Assembly: GCA_000733355.1 (NCBI GenBank)
Contig: JNVV01000025.1
Coordinates: 337,428-401,427, forward strand
Origin: Falciphora oryzae
Lineage: Eukaryota > Ascomycota > Sordariomycetes > Magnaporthales > Magnaporthaceae
Reading direction: 5' to 3'
DNA length: 64,000 bases
This document shows, piece after piece, positions 32,829 to 43,611 of the stretch. A model generated the notes under the pieces. The model ran no database searches, was not told where the DNA came from, and saw only the letters and a program-made list of their open reading frames with translations. The stretch's first letter is position 1; every line of letters begins with the position of its first letter. Made by a program: the position numbers and the translations under genes.

Positions 32829-33236
32829 ATGCCTCCCCACGTCACTGCGCTCCAGAAAATGAAGATCCTGGCCGTCTGTGAATTTCTCAACGATCAGGAA
32901 ATTCCCTGCAGGCACAAAGATGTCTTTCGCTGGGCTGGAGTGTCCAAAAGAACTGGCTGGCGAATCCTTTCGGAGAACCGCACCCAGCCATCCCTAGCCG
33001 ACCACCCCAACTACCCCGACCGCCGCGGCCGAAAGAAAATATTCACGGACGAGGACATACAAAAGATGACGCAGACAGTCGAGGAATACAACCGCGAGGG
33101 CCGCACCCTCCGCTGGGAGCAGCTGCCGGCCGCTGCGGGCCTCGACAAACAAGCTTCGCGCGAGACGGTTCGGATGGTGATGAAAAAGGTGGGGGTCACA
33201 GGTTCGCTGTCGGGCCTGAAGAAGGCCCCATCCTGA
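32829..33236 (+). pseudogene. truncated Tc1/mariner-type transposase, helix-turn-helix part only
   Basis: About 135 residues from the ATG at 32829; the frame is open from an earlier ATG at 32754. It has two helix-turn-helix-like parts typical of Tc1/mariner transposase N-termini: KMKILAVCEFL...FRWAGVSKRTGWRIL, then the basic RRGRKKIFTDEDI and EQLPAAAGLDKQASRETVRMVM. The catalytic DDE/DDD domain is absent; the frame ends soon after the second helix-turn-helix. It could be a relic, a stub cut off by deletion, or a domesticated DNA-binding protein. A related-type MITE starts about 410 bases downstream. Confidence 0.6.
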
Positions 33237-33649
33237 AGTTGCGCAAAGGCGGGAGGACGGAATACATACGCATTACTGTGCAGTCGCGTGATACGGGCGA
33301 TTTTGGCCGGGACTGAGCTTGGCTTCATCAAATTATTCACGTGGCAAGGAGCAGGATTAGCGTCGGGTATGGGTGATTTCAATTCCAGCGCGCGAGGCTC
33401 CAAGCCAACCGAAGCTGCTGTGACTTTTCATAAGCAAGGAATTTCATGAGGCAGGAACGGGCAGAGCACGCCCAGTCTCCCAATCGTCCCCTCTGCTGCC
33501 GGAAGGACATCGTCCTGGAATCACCCCAGCGCAGCTTCACGTTTGGAAGGATGGCCATGGAGCAATAGAGGACCAGAGTTCGCACAGATCAGAATCGCGA
33601 CAATAAGTGGTGCTTCCAGAACCTGTTTCGCTCAGTCGGGTTGTTGCTA

Positions 33650-33832
33650 CAACCGACGGACAAAAGTACCGCTTCGTTTTCAATTTTCCACACCACCCTC
33701 AAAATCAACCCTCTATTTCAACGCACGGCTGCACAGTCAATTCTATCTAAATTCACACAAAATATGGGTACGTAAATAAACAAAAGCAGTAGATTACGTA
33801 CGTATTTTTTTTTTTTTTTTTTTTTTTTAATA
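33650..33832 (+). mobile_element. left part of a TA-flanked MITE (copy 1), cut by the assembly gap
   Basis: Starts after TA at 33648-33649 and matches copy 2 (34950 onward) over about 165 bases with about five mismatches, ending in a longer T-tract that runs into the Ns. The same terminal core GGACAAAAGTA is present. Its right end is not in the assembly. Confidence 0.75.
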
Positions 33833-33873
33833 NNNNNNNNNNNNNNNNNNNNNNNNNNNNNNNNNNNNNNNNN
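33833..33873. other. assembly gap (41 Ns)
   Basis: A run of N directly after a long T-tract inside MITE copy 1. The real length of missing sequence is unknown. Confidence 0.99.
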
Positions 33874-34104
33874 GTCTTCGTCGCATTGGTGTTAACTGCC
33901 ATGCAGGTCGGCCTCGCTACGGAGCGACTACAGGGGGACGCCGCCTTCCAACAGGCGTCATACGGCTTCACCGTCTTCGCCATCCTAGGGCCCGTCTGCG
34001 CGTTCGGCCTAGTAGTCCTGGTGGCGCTGTTCCAACTCGTCAAAGACCTGCCGTCGCTTTTTGGGGATCTGATGACGCAATCGCAGGCACCGGCCCAAGT
34101 TTAA
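33874..34104 (+). CDS. C-terminal fragment of a membrane protein, 5' part lost in the gap
   Basis: From the gap edge to the stop at 34104 the frame gives about 76 residues: a hydrophobic segment with VLTAMQVGLATERL, then ASYGFTVFAILGP and a second hydrophobic segment GLVVLVALFQLV, ending in a short hydrophilic tail. It looks like the conserved two-helix end of a longer fungal protein. The family is not recognised. Codon use and hydropathy support a real coding end; the start is outside the assembled sequence or was separated by the insertion. Confidence 0.55.
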   Translation, partial: VFVALVLTAMQVGLATERLQGDAAFQQASYGFTVFAILGPVCAFGLVVLVALFQLVKDLPSLFGDLMTQSQAPAQV

Positions 34105-34949
34105 TGACAGTATCCGGAGTTAAATATTTAGACAAGAGGGCGATTTGACGAACTTTGATCAGGCTACAGTAACAAAACTGGACTGTACAGAATACGGTCG
34201 CAGCCTGGCCGACAGCTTCAGGCGCAGCCGCTTCAATTCGTGGTCGGCAGCTATGCCGATGTGCAAATAGGAAATGCCTGTAGCATCGCCACCTTGGCTA
34301 CGGCAGTGCATAGCACTGTGCTTCCTTCCGTAGCAATGTCGCCGGCTCGACGCTTGTGGTTGGCGAGCACATGCAGTCGCGCCACCTGCCAAAGAACTTG
34401 TGCTCCAGCTCTCCAGATATATGCGGCGCGTCTTCTCCTGCCAGCCAACCCGTCGCTTATAGGTTGGCGCTTAAATTAAAAGATGCAAAAAGAAAAAGGG
34501 AAGTTAGGTTTCTTTACCGCAGTGCAGCTTGCAGGGAACCTACCAATTTGCATTATGCAGCTGAAAGACTTGATGGCGCCGGCGACTTGTTCAAGGCAGA
34601 GTCCGCTAGAAAGACACCAGCCTCAGGGGCACAGCAGGTGCTGGCTGCTTGGCTGGGGTTGGTCAGAGCAACGAGCGTCCACGCACGCGCCAGGCCTCCA
34701 AGAACGCCCGCATGGCAGGTATGTGTAGATTTTGCGGGCTCCGATGACCGTTGTGACTGGGCAAGCAAAGGGAACTTGACAGCAAAAGATCTCTTAGGGC
34801 GCACAGGTCGCCATATCGAGCCAGGCGGTACTTTTATCCCGTCTGTCTTTTTTTTCCCCCGATTGTTTGGGTGTTACGTCTCCCGGATGGGGAATTGGGG
34901 GGCTTGGGGCGAGTCGGGCGGGCTCAAGTAGAGTGTGCATGGGTACCTA
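34105..34949. other. region between gene fragment and MITE copy 2
   Basis: No gene recognised. Includes AT-richer sequence after the stop (TTAAATATTTAG near 34120-34131) that may hold the 3' end of the fragment's transcript. Confidence 0.45.
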
Positions 34950-35224
34950 CAACCGACGGACAAAAGTACCGCTTCGTTTTCAATTTTCCACACCACCCTC
35001 AAAATCAACCCTCTATTTCAACGCGCGGCTGCACAGTCAATTCTATCTAAATTCACACAAAATTTTAGTACGTAAATAAACAAAAGCAGTATATTACGTA
35101 CGTATTTTTTTTTTCAATATTTTATATACCACGCTTCCGCAATTGTGCTGGTGGGATTGATGAGAACGCGTGGCGGGGTTGCGGGGCCAAAAAAAATCGA
35201 AGCGATACTTTTGTCCTCCCACTG
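34950..35224 (+). mobile_element. complete Tc1/mariner-type MITE (copy 2), 275 bp
   Basis: The element is bounded by TA on both sides (34948-34949 and 35225-35226). Its ends are imperfect inverted repeats of about 31 bases aligned without gaps: both begin CA and share GGACAAAAGTA, one variable base and CGCTTCG. The interior is AT-rich, has no coding capacity and contains TACGTA inverted motifs. TA duplication and this terminus fit non-autonomous Tc1/mariner elements. Confidence 0.82.
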
Positions 35225-35446
35225 TACCTCGAAGGCCCGCCCCAGATTCCCGGGCGGTGGCCCACCCCATTTTTCAGGAGGACAGCGCAGGGCGAGCATG
35301 ATCCATCCGCCAAGTCCATGCACTTTGACAGCCTCAAATATCATGTCCCTGAGCCCAGTCTGACAGCGCGTCTATTAAAAATCTATCAATAACCCCTACA
35401 CATTATAAATTCCAAGCCCATATCATACAGCCAGGCTGCGCCTCAA

Positions 35447-38400
35447 TCAGACCTTGCGATCCAGACTCTGGCCCTCGCACATCTTGGCGTACATGCCGCC
35501 CTTGGCCAGCAGCTCCTCGTGCGTGCCAGCCTCCTCGATGCGCCCGCCGTAAAACACGCAGATCAGGTCCGCATCGCGCACCGTCGACAGCCGGTGCGCC
35601 ACCGCCACCGTGATGCGCCCTCCCGTCCGCGCCGCCGTCGCCAGCGCCCCCTGCACCACCCGCTCCGACTCGGTGTCGAGCGCGCTCGTGGCCTCGTCGA
35701 GCAGCAGCACGCGCGGCTGCCGAATCAGCGCCCGCGCGATCGCGATCCTCTGCCGCTGGCCCCCGGACAGCTGACTCCCGCTGGTGCCGCACGCCGTGCC
35801 CAGGCCCTCGGGCAGCGAGCACACAAAGTCCCACGCGTTGGCCGCCCGGAGCGCCGTCTCGATCGCCTCGTCCGACGCATACTGGGTTGCCATGCCCGCG
35901 CTTCCGCCACCCTCCACCTCCTCGTCCGCCACGTCGACGCCGAAAGCCACGTTCTCCCGGATCGACCCCGGGTACAGCGTCGGCTCCTGCTGCACCAGCG
36001 ACACGTGCCGCCGGTACAGGCGCGGGTTGAGCTGCCGCAGGTCGTCGGCCCCGTCGATCCGGATGCTGCCCCTCGTCGGGTCGTAGAAGCGCTCCAGCAG
36101 CGCCATCACCGTCGACTTCCCGCACCCCGACGCCCCCACCAGCGCCACGAACTTGCCGGGCCGCACCTCGAGCGACACCCCGCGCAGCACCTGCGTGTCC
36201 GGCCGCAGCGGGTACGAGAACTGAACCCCCTGCAGGTCCATGCTGGAGACCTGGTCCCGCGGCGCCCTGTCCCTGTTCTCGTCCGTCTCCCGGATCGTCG
36301 GCTCGAGCCCGCGCAGCCAGAAGTAGTAGTTGGCGGCGTGGAGGCCCTTGGTGAAGCTGCTCGAGTAGGTAAACATGATGCCCGCCTGCTGGCCCGCGAA
36401 GAAGACGCCGTAGAAGGACACAAAAAACTCGTAAAAGGACACCTCGCCGAACGACATGAGCCGCGACCCGTACCAAAACCCGAGCGCCAGGATGAAGTAC
36501 TCGACCGCCTGCGTGAAGGCGTAGAAGACGAACATGCCGAACAGTGACGGCGTCAGGCCCGCGATGGCCTCGTCCAGCTCGCGCGTGTACTTGTCGAGCA
36601 CGGCGCGCTCGGTGGCCAGCGACGACACGGTGCGGATCGCCAGGATGGCCTCGGACGCGATGGACGCGCTCGCCGAGAATCGCTTGTCGGCCTTGGCGTC
36701 CATGCGCGACTCGAGCCGGATGCGCACGTAGCCCGCCGCCATGAGCGGCGGGATGCCCGCGAAGAAGGCGACGAGCCCGAGCTTCCAGGAAAACACGATG
36801 CCCAAGATGCTGGACGCGATGACCGTCAGGAACGCAATCACCACGATTGCGATGTTGAAGCCCATCAGCTCCAGGGCGGCCTGCGGCTCCGAATCGAGGC
36901 GCGACGTGAGGGCGCCGACCGTGTTTTCCTCGCGGTCGAAGAAGCGCAGGTCCTGCCGCAAGAAGAGGTCGAGCATGTCGCGGCGCATCTGCCGGTTGAT
37001 GTTCTGCGCGATCGTGTTGGTCGTCCACCCCATGATGAAATACGCCACAAAGGCGCCCGCCGACAGCACAATGAACATGGAGGCCAGGAAGTTCCCACGC
37101 TCCTGTGCGGCGGCCGGGTTGGTTGTGTTGAACACGCCCAGCGCCTGCGACAAGAGGACGATTTGAGACGGGATCACACCAGCTGTTGGTAGTGAGGGAC
37201 GGTTAGCTTCTATTCAGCCAGTCCGTGGGAAAAGGGGGAGCAAACCAGGGGGAAACTTACTGGCAAGGACGCAGTCCACGGCGAGGAACACATACCACCA
37301 CTTGAGTTCCTTGGTGGCCATCATCAGCCTCCAGATGGTCCGCACCACACCTGCGCTCTTGTACAGCTCATAGTCCTCGCGGCCTTTGAGCGATTCCATA
37401 TGCTGCCGCTCCGCCGTGGCGTAGCGGACGATGGACTGCGTCGGCACCGGCTCCTCCCCGTCCGCCGCCGCAGCGCCAGCCACCAGCCCCGCCTCGGCCT
37501 TGTCGTCGCCACCACCGCTGGTGCTGGTGGCCGCCTCGTCTCCCTCCTCGCCCTGGTCCGCAGCGTCCTTGATCAGCGTCTGCGCCCGCACCATGCGCGC
37601 GTACATGCCCCCGCTGCCGTCCTCGCCGCCGCGCGCCACGAGGTCCTCGTGCGTGCCCTGCTCGACGATCCGCCCGCCCGTCATGACGACGATATTATCC
37701 GCGCCCCTAATCGTCGCCAGGCGGTGCGCAATGACGACAGTGGTGCGTTCGCGGCTCGCGTTGTCGAGCGCGCGCTGCACGATGCCCTCGGCGTGCGGGT
37801 CCAGCGCGCTCGTGGCCTCGTCCAGCAGCAGGATCTTGGGGTCCGACACGATGCTGCGCGCGATGGCCACGCGCTGCTTCTGCCCGCCCGACAGCAGGCC
37901 GCCGCGCTCGCCGATGCGTGTGTTGTAGCCGTCGGGCAGGTCCGAGATGAAGTCGTGCGCGAAGGCGGTGCGCGCCGCCTCCTCGACCCGGGCGCGCTGC
38001 TCCGCGGGCGGGGCGTGCTCGAGGGCGGTGCCGACGAGGCCGCTGGCGATGTTGTCGAAGACGGTGCCGTTGAAGAGGACTGGCTCCTGCTGGACCAGGC
38101 GGGCGTTGGTGCGCAGCCAGTTGAGGTTGAGGGTGTCGATGGGGCGGCCGTCGAGCTTGATGGTGCCGGACTGCGGGTTGTACCACCGCTCGATCAGGCC
38201 GATTATCGTGCTCTTGCCTGAGCCGCTAGGCCCCTGTCCATTGAAGAAGGCGTCAGCATCATGGAGATCATGAAGCAAATATGGACAGAGAACTTACAAC
38301 CAGAGCGGTCACCTTGCCAGCCGGAATGTCGAGTGTAAAGCCCTTGAGAACCTGGGCGCCCGGCCGGGCCGGGTAGGCAAACGAGAGGCCTTCGATCTGC

Positions 38401-39682
38401 AGGGCTCCTACAGTGTCGCTCGGCCTCTCCCCCGAATCATCGAACGGGTTGATCTCGGAGATGCGGTCGATGAGCGTAAACAGCTCCGCGGCTGCTGAGG
38501 ACGCCCTGCTGAAGGCAACGCTAGAGGGCGCAACGGTGGTGAAGGAAAGGGCGGCATTGATAACACACAACAGGACACTGATCGTTCATATCGACCGAGT
38601 GGTAAGCTTGAGCCGATACAGTCAAGCAGAGAAATCAGGGCAAGATGGAAGAGCACTCACGTAAAGACGACACCGATATCGCTGACCTCACCCTCGGTGA
38701 TCATCTTCAGCCCCTGCCAGAAGGCAAGGCCGATGCCGAGGTAAATAATGGTGTACTCGCCGCTGAACATGACGCCGTACAGCCAGTTCTTTTTGTTGCC
38801 GAGCACCATCGCCTCGTCGAGGTAGACATCGAAGCGGCGCATTAGTCTCGCCCTCAGGCCAAAGGCATGCACGTTGCGGGCGCTGCCCAGGATGGTCTCG
38901 GCAAAGGCGGCGCCGCGCGCCTGCACGCCCAGGATCTCGGTCTCGACCTTGCTGTCGACGCCGGCGACGAAGCCGATGACGAGAAGCAGCGAGGGCGCGA
39001 TGCACAGCAGGATCAGCGTCAGCTTCCACTGCGACACGAAGGCGATCACAAACGCCGCGACGAATGTCCCCAGCGCAGCCGCGAACGTGCCGAGCTTCTC
39101 GGCGATGCCCGACTGGATCAGCTTGCCGTTGGAGGTGGCCTGCATCGAGACGGACCCGGCCGCGCCCCGGTCGAAGAAGGCGACCTCCTGCGACAGCGCG
39201 GCGCGCAGGTAGGCGGCGCGCAGGTTGCGCACGACGTGGTGGCCCGAGTAGGTCGACAGGGCCGCGTACAGGTAGGTGCAGGCCAGGCGGCCGACCCCCA
39301 GGTAGACGAAGCGCAGGCACATGGACGCCGTGTCGGCGCGGAACCGCTTGGGCGTGGACGCGCCGACGACGTAGCTGTTGAGGACGGTGATGAACTGGCC
39401 CAGCACCAGGTTCAGCAGCGCGACCGCGGCGCCCGCGGCCAGGGCGGCGGCGAGGGCCACGGACAGTATGGCATAGTCGACTGGCCGGGCGTAGGTGAAT
39501 ATGCGCTGTGTGATGTCAGCTTTTGTTTTGCTTTGTTTTATGCGTTCTTTCCTGTTGGGACTCACCACGAAGCTTTTGAAGCCACCGGCATGGCTCCCTG
39601 TCTTCTCGTCTTCTTGGCTGGTATTTGCCTGCTCCTCATTTGGTGGAGACGATGGCTCCTTTTCAGGCGTTGTTGTGCCCAT
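35447..39682 (-). CDS. full-length ABCB (MDR/P-glycoprotein-type) transporter
   Basis: Five exons (39682-39566, 39505-38661, 38577-38298, 38233-37261, 37182-35447) give 1316 residues. The order is TMD1-NBD1-TMD2-NBD2. NBD1 has GPSGSGKST (about 415-423), LLSGGQKQR and ILLLDEATSALD; NBD2 has GASGCGKST (about 1090), QLSGGQRQR and VLLLDEATSALD, so both sites look intact. A polar, Ala/Gly- and acid-rich linker joins NBD1 to TMD2. The first intron (39506-39565) is 60 nt, in frame and stop-free; I removed it because it has GTGAGT, CTGAC and ACAG signals and its removal joins FKSFV to RIFTYARPVDY. Family members export hydrophobic drugs, peptides or pheromones at the plasma membrane. A MITE lies about 220 bases past the stop. 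Confidence 0.9.
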
Positions 39683-40465
39683 TATTTCCTCGATGCGGCG
39701 TCCCGCGAGCCCGTCAACATCTCCAGAAACAACAACAAACAACAAACAACAAACAACGAAGCGCTTCGTGGGGGAAGATATAGGGATGAGAGATGACTCT
39801 ACTCCCCTTTAGTGTGACAAGGACGCGAATCTCGGTTCTTGGGTCCCTCAGGCTTGGCGGTCTAAGTCGCCCAGCTCTAGCACCGGCAACACGGTCAATC
39901 TTTACGCCGACGGGGCGCCAGCTCGATCGAGGCAGCTACAGCACGGCGGCGCAAATCCGAGCCGCGGATTTACCCTTTGCTGTGATGGTAGCCTGAGCGA
40001 GTGACGCAGTTCTGGCTTGGCACGCGTCGTGTGAACGAAGCCACTGGCTGAATCACCACTCTAGCTGGGCGCGCTTTCGTCTTGGCACCGTAATAGCTAG
40101 CACCCCCGCGACTTTTCTTTGTTGAGGGCGACGGAGGCCGGGCTCGGCTGGGGCTCCCGGAGCTGTGCGAAAGAGGGAACGGAGGGCAAATCAGGCCTGG
40201 CGGACCTGGAATCCGCGGGCTGGCCGCGTGGTTTGTGGGGATCCCACCCGGCGCAAATACGTTCGGTGACGGGCCCCTCGGGTCCCGAATCGACGCGCAT
40301 CCCTGTCTCTATCACTGACGTCCCGCCAAAGGCTCGGATCTGGGCTTCAACATTGAACTCGTTGAACATTGATGGACGCATAGGCTTTCCAGATTCTTAT
40401 TCACCGGGTACATACATCAAACACAACAAAGAGGCAGAACGCCGCGATCTGTTCTATAATCGCCC
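39683..40465. other. intergenic region with an AAC-rich leader
   Basis: An AACAAC/AAACAAC repeat (about 39727-39760) lies in the probable 5' UTR of the ABC transporter gene. The rest is the 3' flank of the next minus-strand gene. No gene recognised. Confidence 0.45.
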
Positions 40466-42127
40466 TCAAAGCCTCTCGCAGACCCGGAACTCCATAATCG
40501 TCTGGCCAACCGTGACAAAGCCTAACATACAGGAGGTCGCCAAGGAGATAGTCATGAAGGTGACGAAAAGAAATTGCTCGTGCCTCTGCCCTCCACTCCG
40601 CTCATCGAGAATTGGCCTCCCTTCAAGGAAATTGACGGGGTCTTCCACCCACAAGTGTCCACAAATGCCAAGCGCGAGCCAGGTCGTGGTCGCCCATTGC
40701 TGTAAGAAATTGCTTTCCCCAGGCTGAGCCCGAGAGATCCCAAGCACTATGGCAGTCGGCACGACACTCACAAGCATTCCCAGGCAGAAGATGCGTGGTT
40801 GGATCGTCGCATTGCGCTTGATGTGAACCGTTTCGATCAAACGAGCGCCGAGCGTATCGAGCATATCGAGCGGTGAGTACACCTCTGTGGCTCTCATCTT
40901 TATCGACCTTATCCAGTGCCGTACGGGTCTCTCCGGATAGTACTTCCTCCGATAGCGGCTATGGAAATCCCGCGGTCCGTCATAATGGCCGGCGTGCCAG
41001 AGTCGAGGGCAGTAATACTCGCGGTGAAGGGTTTGCAGGTGCTCATCGGCCGATGGCTTGAGGCGCGATACAACTCCCGCCACCCGGAAACGCTCCTGAT
41101 CCTCTGGTGTCGCCACCGCCAGACGCCGGTTCGGATCGTCGAGGCCCTCGGACCCAACGATGTAGACGCAGTCGTACTGTGGGCACGCCAGATTGGCGGC
41201 CAGGTTGAGCAGCGTCATCCAGGCGTATGGCGCCACAGTCAGCCCGAACGCCGCGTACCCAACCCGATCAAGCTGGTGGCCTCGCGCGCGGTAAATAGTG
41301 TAGATACCAGAGAAGAGCTGCGCTATTGAGACGAGAGCCTTTACGGCATTGAAGTTGCAACTGAGAGTGACGGCCGACTTGTCGGCTGCGATAAGCTCGG
41401 CATCTGGCTGCACCATCATCAAGTCGTATCCTTCAGGCAGCTGGCATATGCCATGGATTTTGGTGGAGAAGTACTTGCTGCGGCCTGACGCAATGAGAAT
41501 CAGTGTCGGATGGGAGGGAAGGGAGTCTAGGGCCTCCGGGGCCTGCAGAGCAACTCACTCGTTCTCTCGCGAAGCGCGTCATCCGGCCCCCAACATCGTG
41601 GACGGTACCTGCGGGAGAATTTAGCAGCAGAGTCCTCTTCTCCATCTCTCGCGACGCCACCTCGTGCGGGCTTTCGCCTGCCCGGGGCGGGTGCGGGTCT
41701 TGACGACGGCGAAAAGTGCGCCAGCGCCCGCTGCTTTCTGCAGACTGCTGCTTTTGATCCCGGTGGGCCACCAGGGCTTGGACAAGCCTCGGGCAATAGT
41801 TGTGACGGCTAGATACACGCCCATGCCGGGATACATCAGCGCCTGGAAGGCCAGGACAACGGTGCTCCAGGCGCTCTGGCCAGGCCTGCTGACCGTCGTG
41901 GCTGCATGAGCGATGTAGCTAGCAAGGAAGAAAAGAGCAACGTCGGTCCGCTGCGCTGGCCGGCAGAGTAGTTTGCAGTCCTTCCCTTCGATACGGAAGC
42001 CAGGGATGCTGCCCGGGCAGGTCTGGTTCCCTGTATTGGTGTCGGTAGCGTTGACGTCTTGGGCCTTGGCCACACATGCCAGCAACAGGGCAAAAAGTGA
42101 GAGGTATTGAAGGTTGATGGCCGGCAT
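40466..42127 (-). CDS. fungal multi-span membrane protein of unknown function
   Basis: Tentative model of three exons (42127-41661, 41608-41559, 41484-40466), 511 residues. The N-terminus is a signal peptide followed by a Cys-containing extracellular stretch (NQTCPGS, DCKLLC). Hydrophobic segments follow, then AGALFAVVK, the IHGICQLPEGYDL block and the conserved YRARGHQLDRVGYAAFGLTVAPY block, and two or three helices near the C-terminus. I know this arrangement from uncharacterised fungal membrane proteins. The 52-nt first intron has a weak GTGGCG donor but a good CTAAAT...CCGCAG 3' site; both introns together keep frame. The alternative is a one-base frameshift in the G-run at 41684-41687. 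Function unknown. Confidence 0.6.
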
Positions 42128-42952
42128 TCTGGATTGCTACCCGGGTTGTATGTTTAACAGTCGGCCAAGACTGTATTCGGGAAGATATAAGGGGAGTAAC
42201 AAGATGAGGGGGAAGGAGAAGAAAAGGGGTAAGAAAGAGACAGGTAAATATAGAGCGAAGAAATGAGGGGAGGGGGGAAGCAAAAGAAAAAAGGAAACAG
42301 GACTCCCAGGCGTGAGAAGCCTGAAATGCTTGTTTGCGCCCGGCTGGCCATGTGCTGGGCTGTCCTTTGCAGCTGCAAATGCGCCGACCCATGAAGCACT
42401 GCCTCATCGCCGAGGCCCTCGAGACTCTCAGGGGTCGACAACGACTTCGTGTTGCACCACCGAGTCTATCGACTCTGATAGGATGCCTTGCCAAAACTCT
42501 TCCTGTCATTGGAGGAGAGCCCAGCAAGCATGGTAATTCAGCCTGTCGAAATGTGCAACTAAAAGCGCCACACAGAAATAGCCGCCCAACATGGATCGGT
42601 CTGGCCGATAGATGATAGGTGCCGTGACTGGCATCAAAAGTCATATCAAGCCCCCAACGACGAGGCGTCCACGACGGGACGAGGGATGGCTTACGATGCG
42701 CCACAAGAAAGTCTGCTCTCCTATTATATAAGTGATAAGAAAAAGACCTCTGGGAACCGAGCCCGTCCATGCTTCAATGCTTCGTGTGCCAGTCATACAA
42801 ACCAAGAGCCAAGGGGAAAGAAGAAATCCCTTGGCTCGCGCCTGTCCAAAAAGACTTTCGCTGTTGCTAACCATGGAATAAATGATGATGCTGGAGAGCC
42901 TACGAAAAGCAAGGAAAAGAAACCCGAAGACTCCTGAGTCCATCACTCCCTG
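42128..42952. other. intergenic region
   Basis: Between two minus-strand genes. A purine-rich stretch (42200-42300) is likely the leader/promoter of the membrane-protein gene. No gene recognised. Confidence 0.45.
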
Positions 42953-43455
42953 TTATAGTCGTATGTAGACGTCGAGGCAGTCAATGCGCCATTCCCTCCT
43001 CCCTAGGAGGCTCCTCAACCACTCCATGCCCAGGCCAGTCCATTCTGCGCGGGCCTTTGCAGCGTGGTCGGCGGCGGCGCCGGTCAGCGAGGCGGCCGTC
43101 GTGTTGAGCAGCTCGGCGGCCACGGCGGCGGTGGCGCCCAGGTCATCGCGGTAGGCGGAGAGGACGGACGAGGCGTTAGCGGCGGGGGGCGGGGGCGCGA
43201 CGAGGGCGGAGGAGGGGCGCGACTGGAACCAGTTGGTGGAAAAGTCGAAGAAGCAGCGGTCGCTCCAGTTGCAAGACGTCATGAACAGGATCAGCAACAG
43301 GAACGAGCAATACCCGCATGGCCTGTTGAGGAAGTAGGTGCAGACGAAGAAGAGGAAGATGAAGGCCGGCGAGGCGTTCGTAGGGATGAAGAGCAGCGGG
43401 AGCCAGCTGTTGTTGGGATCGCATTCGACAAGTCAGCGCTTCCGTGTGGGTCGCA

Positions 43456-43515
<60 letters not shown>

Positions 43516-43611
43516 GCCCCCGCCGCCCACTGGTTCGTGGACGAGGCTGCAGGGGAAAGTGCTTGCTTTCTTTGCTTTTTTGCGTGCTACGTACCTGCGA
43601 AGACAAAACAT
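42953..43611 (-). CDS. small two-helix membrane protein, unknown
   Basis: Two exons: a 17-nt first coding exon (43611-43595, MFCLR plus two bases) and 43406-42953, giving 156 residues. The 188-nt intron begins GTACGT and ends CAACAG, and phase 2 is kept. Two hydrophobic segments (about 18-32 and 36-50) include cysteines in CGYC; then SCNWSDRCFFDFSTNWF, an Ala-rich stretch and a short amphipathic C-terminus. The family is not recognised. The intron holds a 25-unit GA/CT microsatellite. The very short first exon is the weakest part of the model. Confidence 0.52.
43465..43514 (+). repeat. (GA)25 microsatellite
   Basis: Fifty bases of perfect GA, preceded by an imperfect GA-rich start at 43456. 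It lies inside the intron of the small membrane protein gene, where it reads CT on the coding strand. Confidence 0.97.

Noticed and set aside
33647..35115. Long terminal repeats of a retrotransposon (direct repeats 1.3 kb apart)
   Set aside because: Copy 2 has inverted termini and TA flanks, and no gag or pol sequence lies between the copies; two MITE insertions explain the repeats better.
35519..36547. 342-codon open frame antisense to the ABC transporter
   Set aside because: Overlaps the intact NBD2; Arg/His-rich shadow.
43412..43562. Ser/Leu or Arg/Glu repeat protein across the GA tract
   Set aside because: The open frames are produced by the (GA)25 microsatellite, which is intronic in the model.
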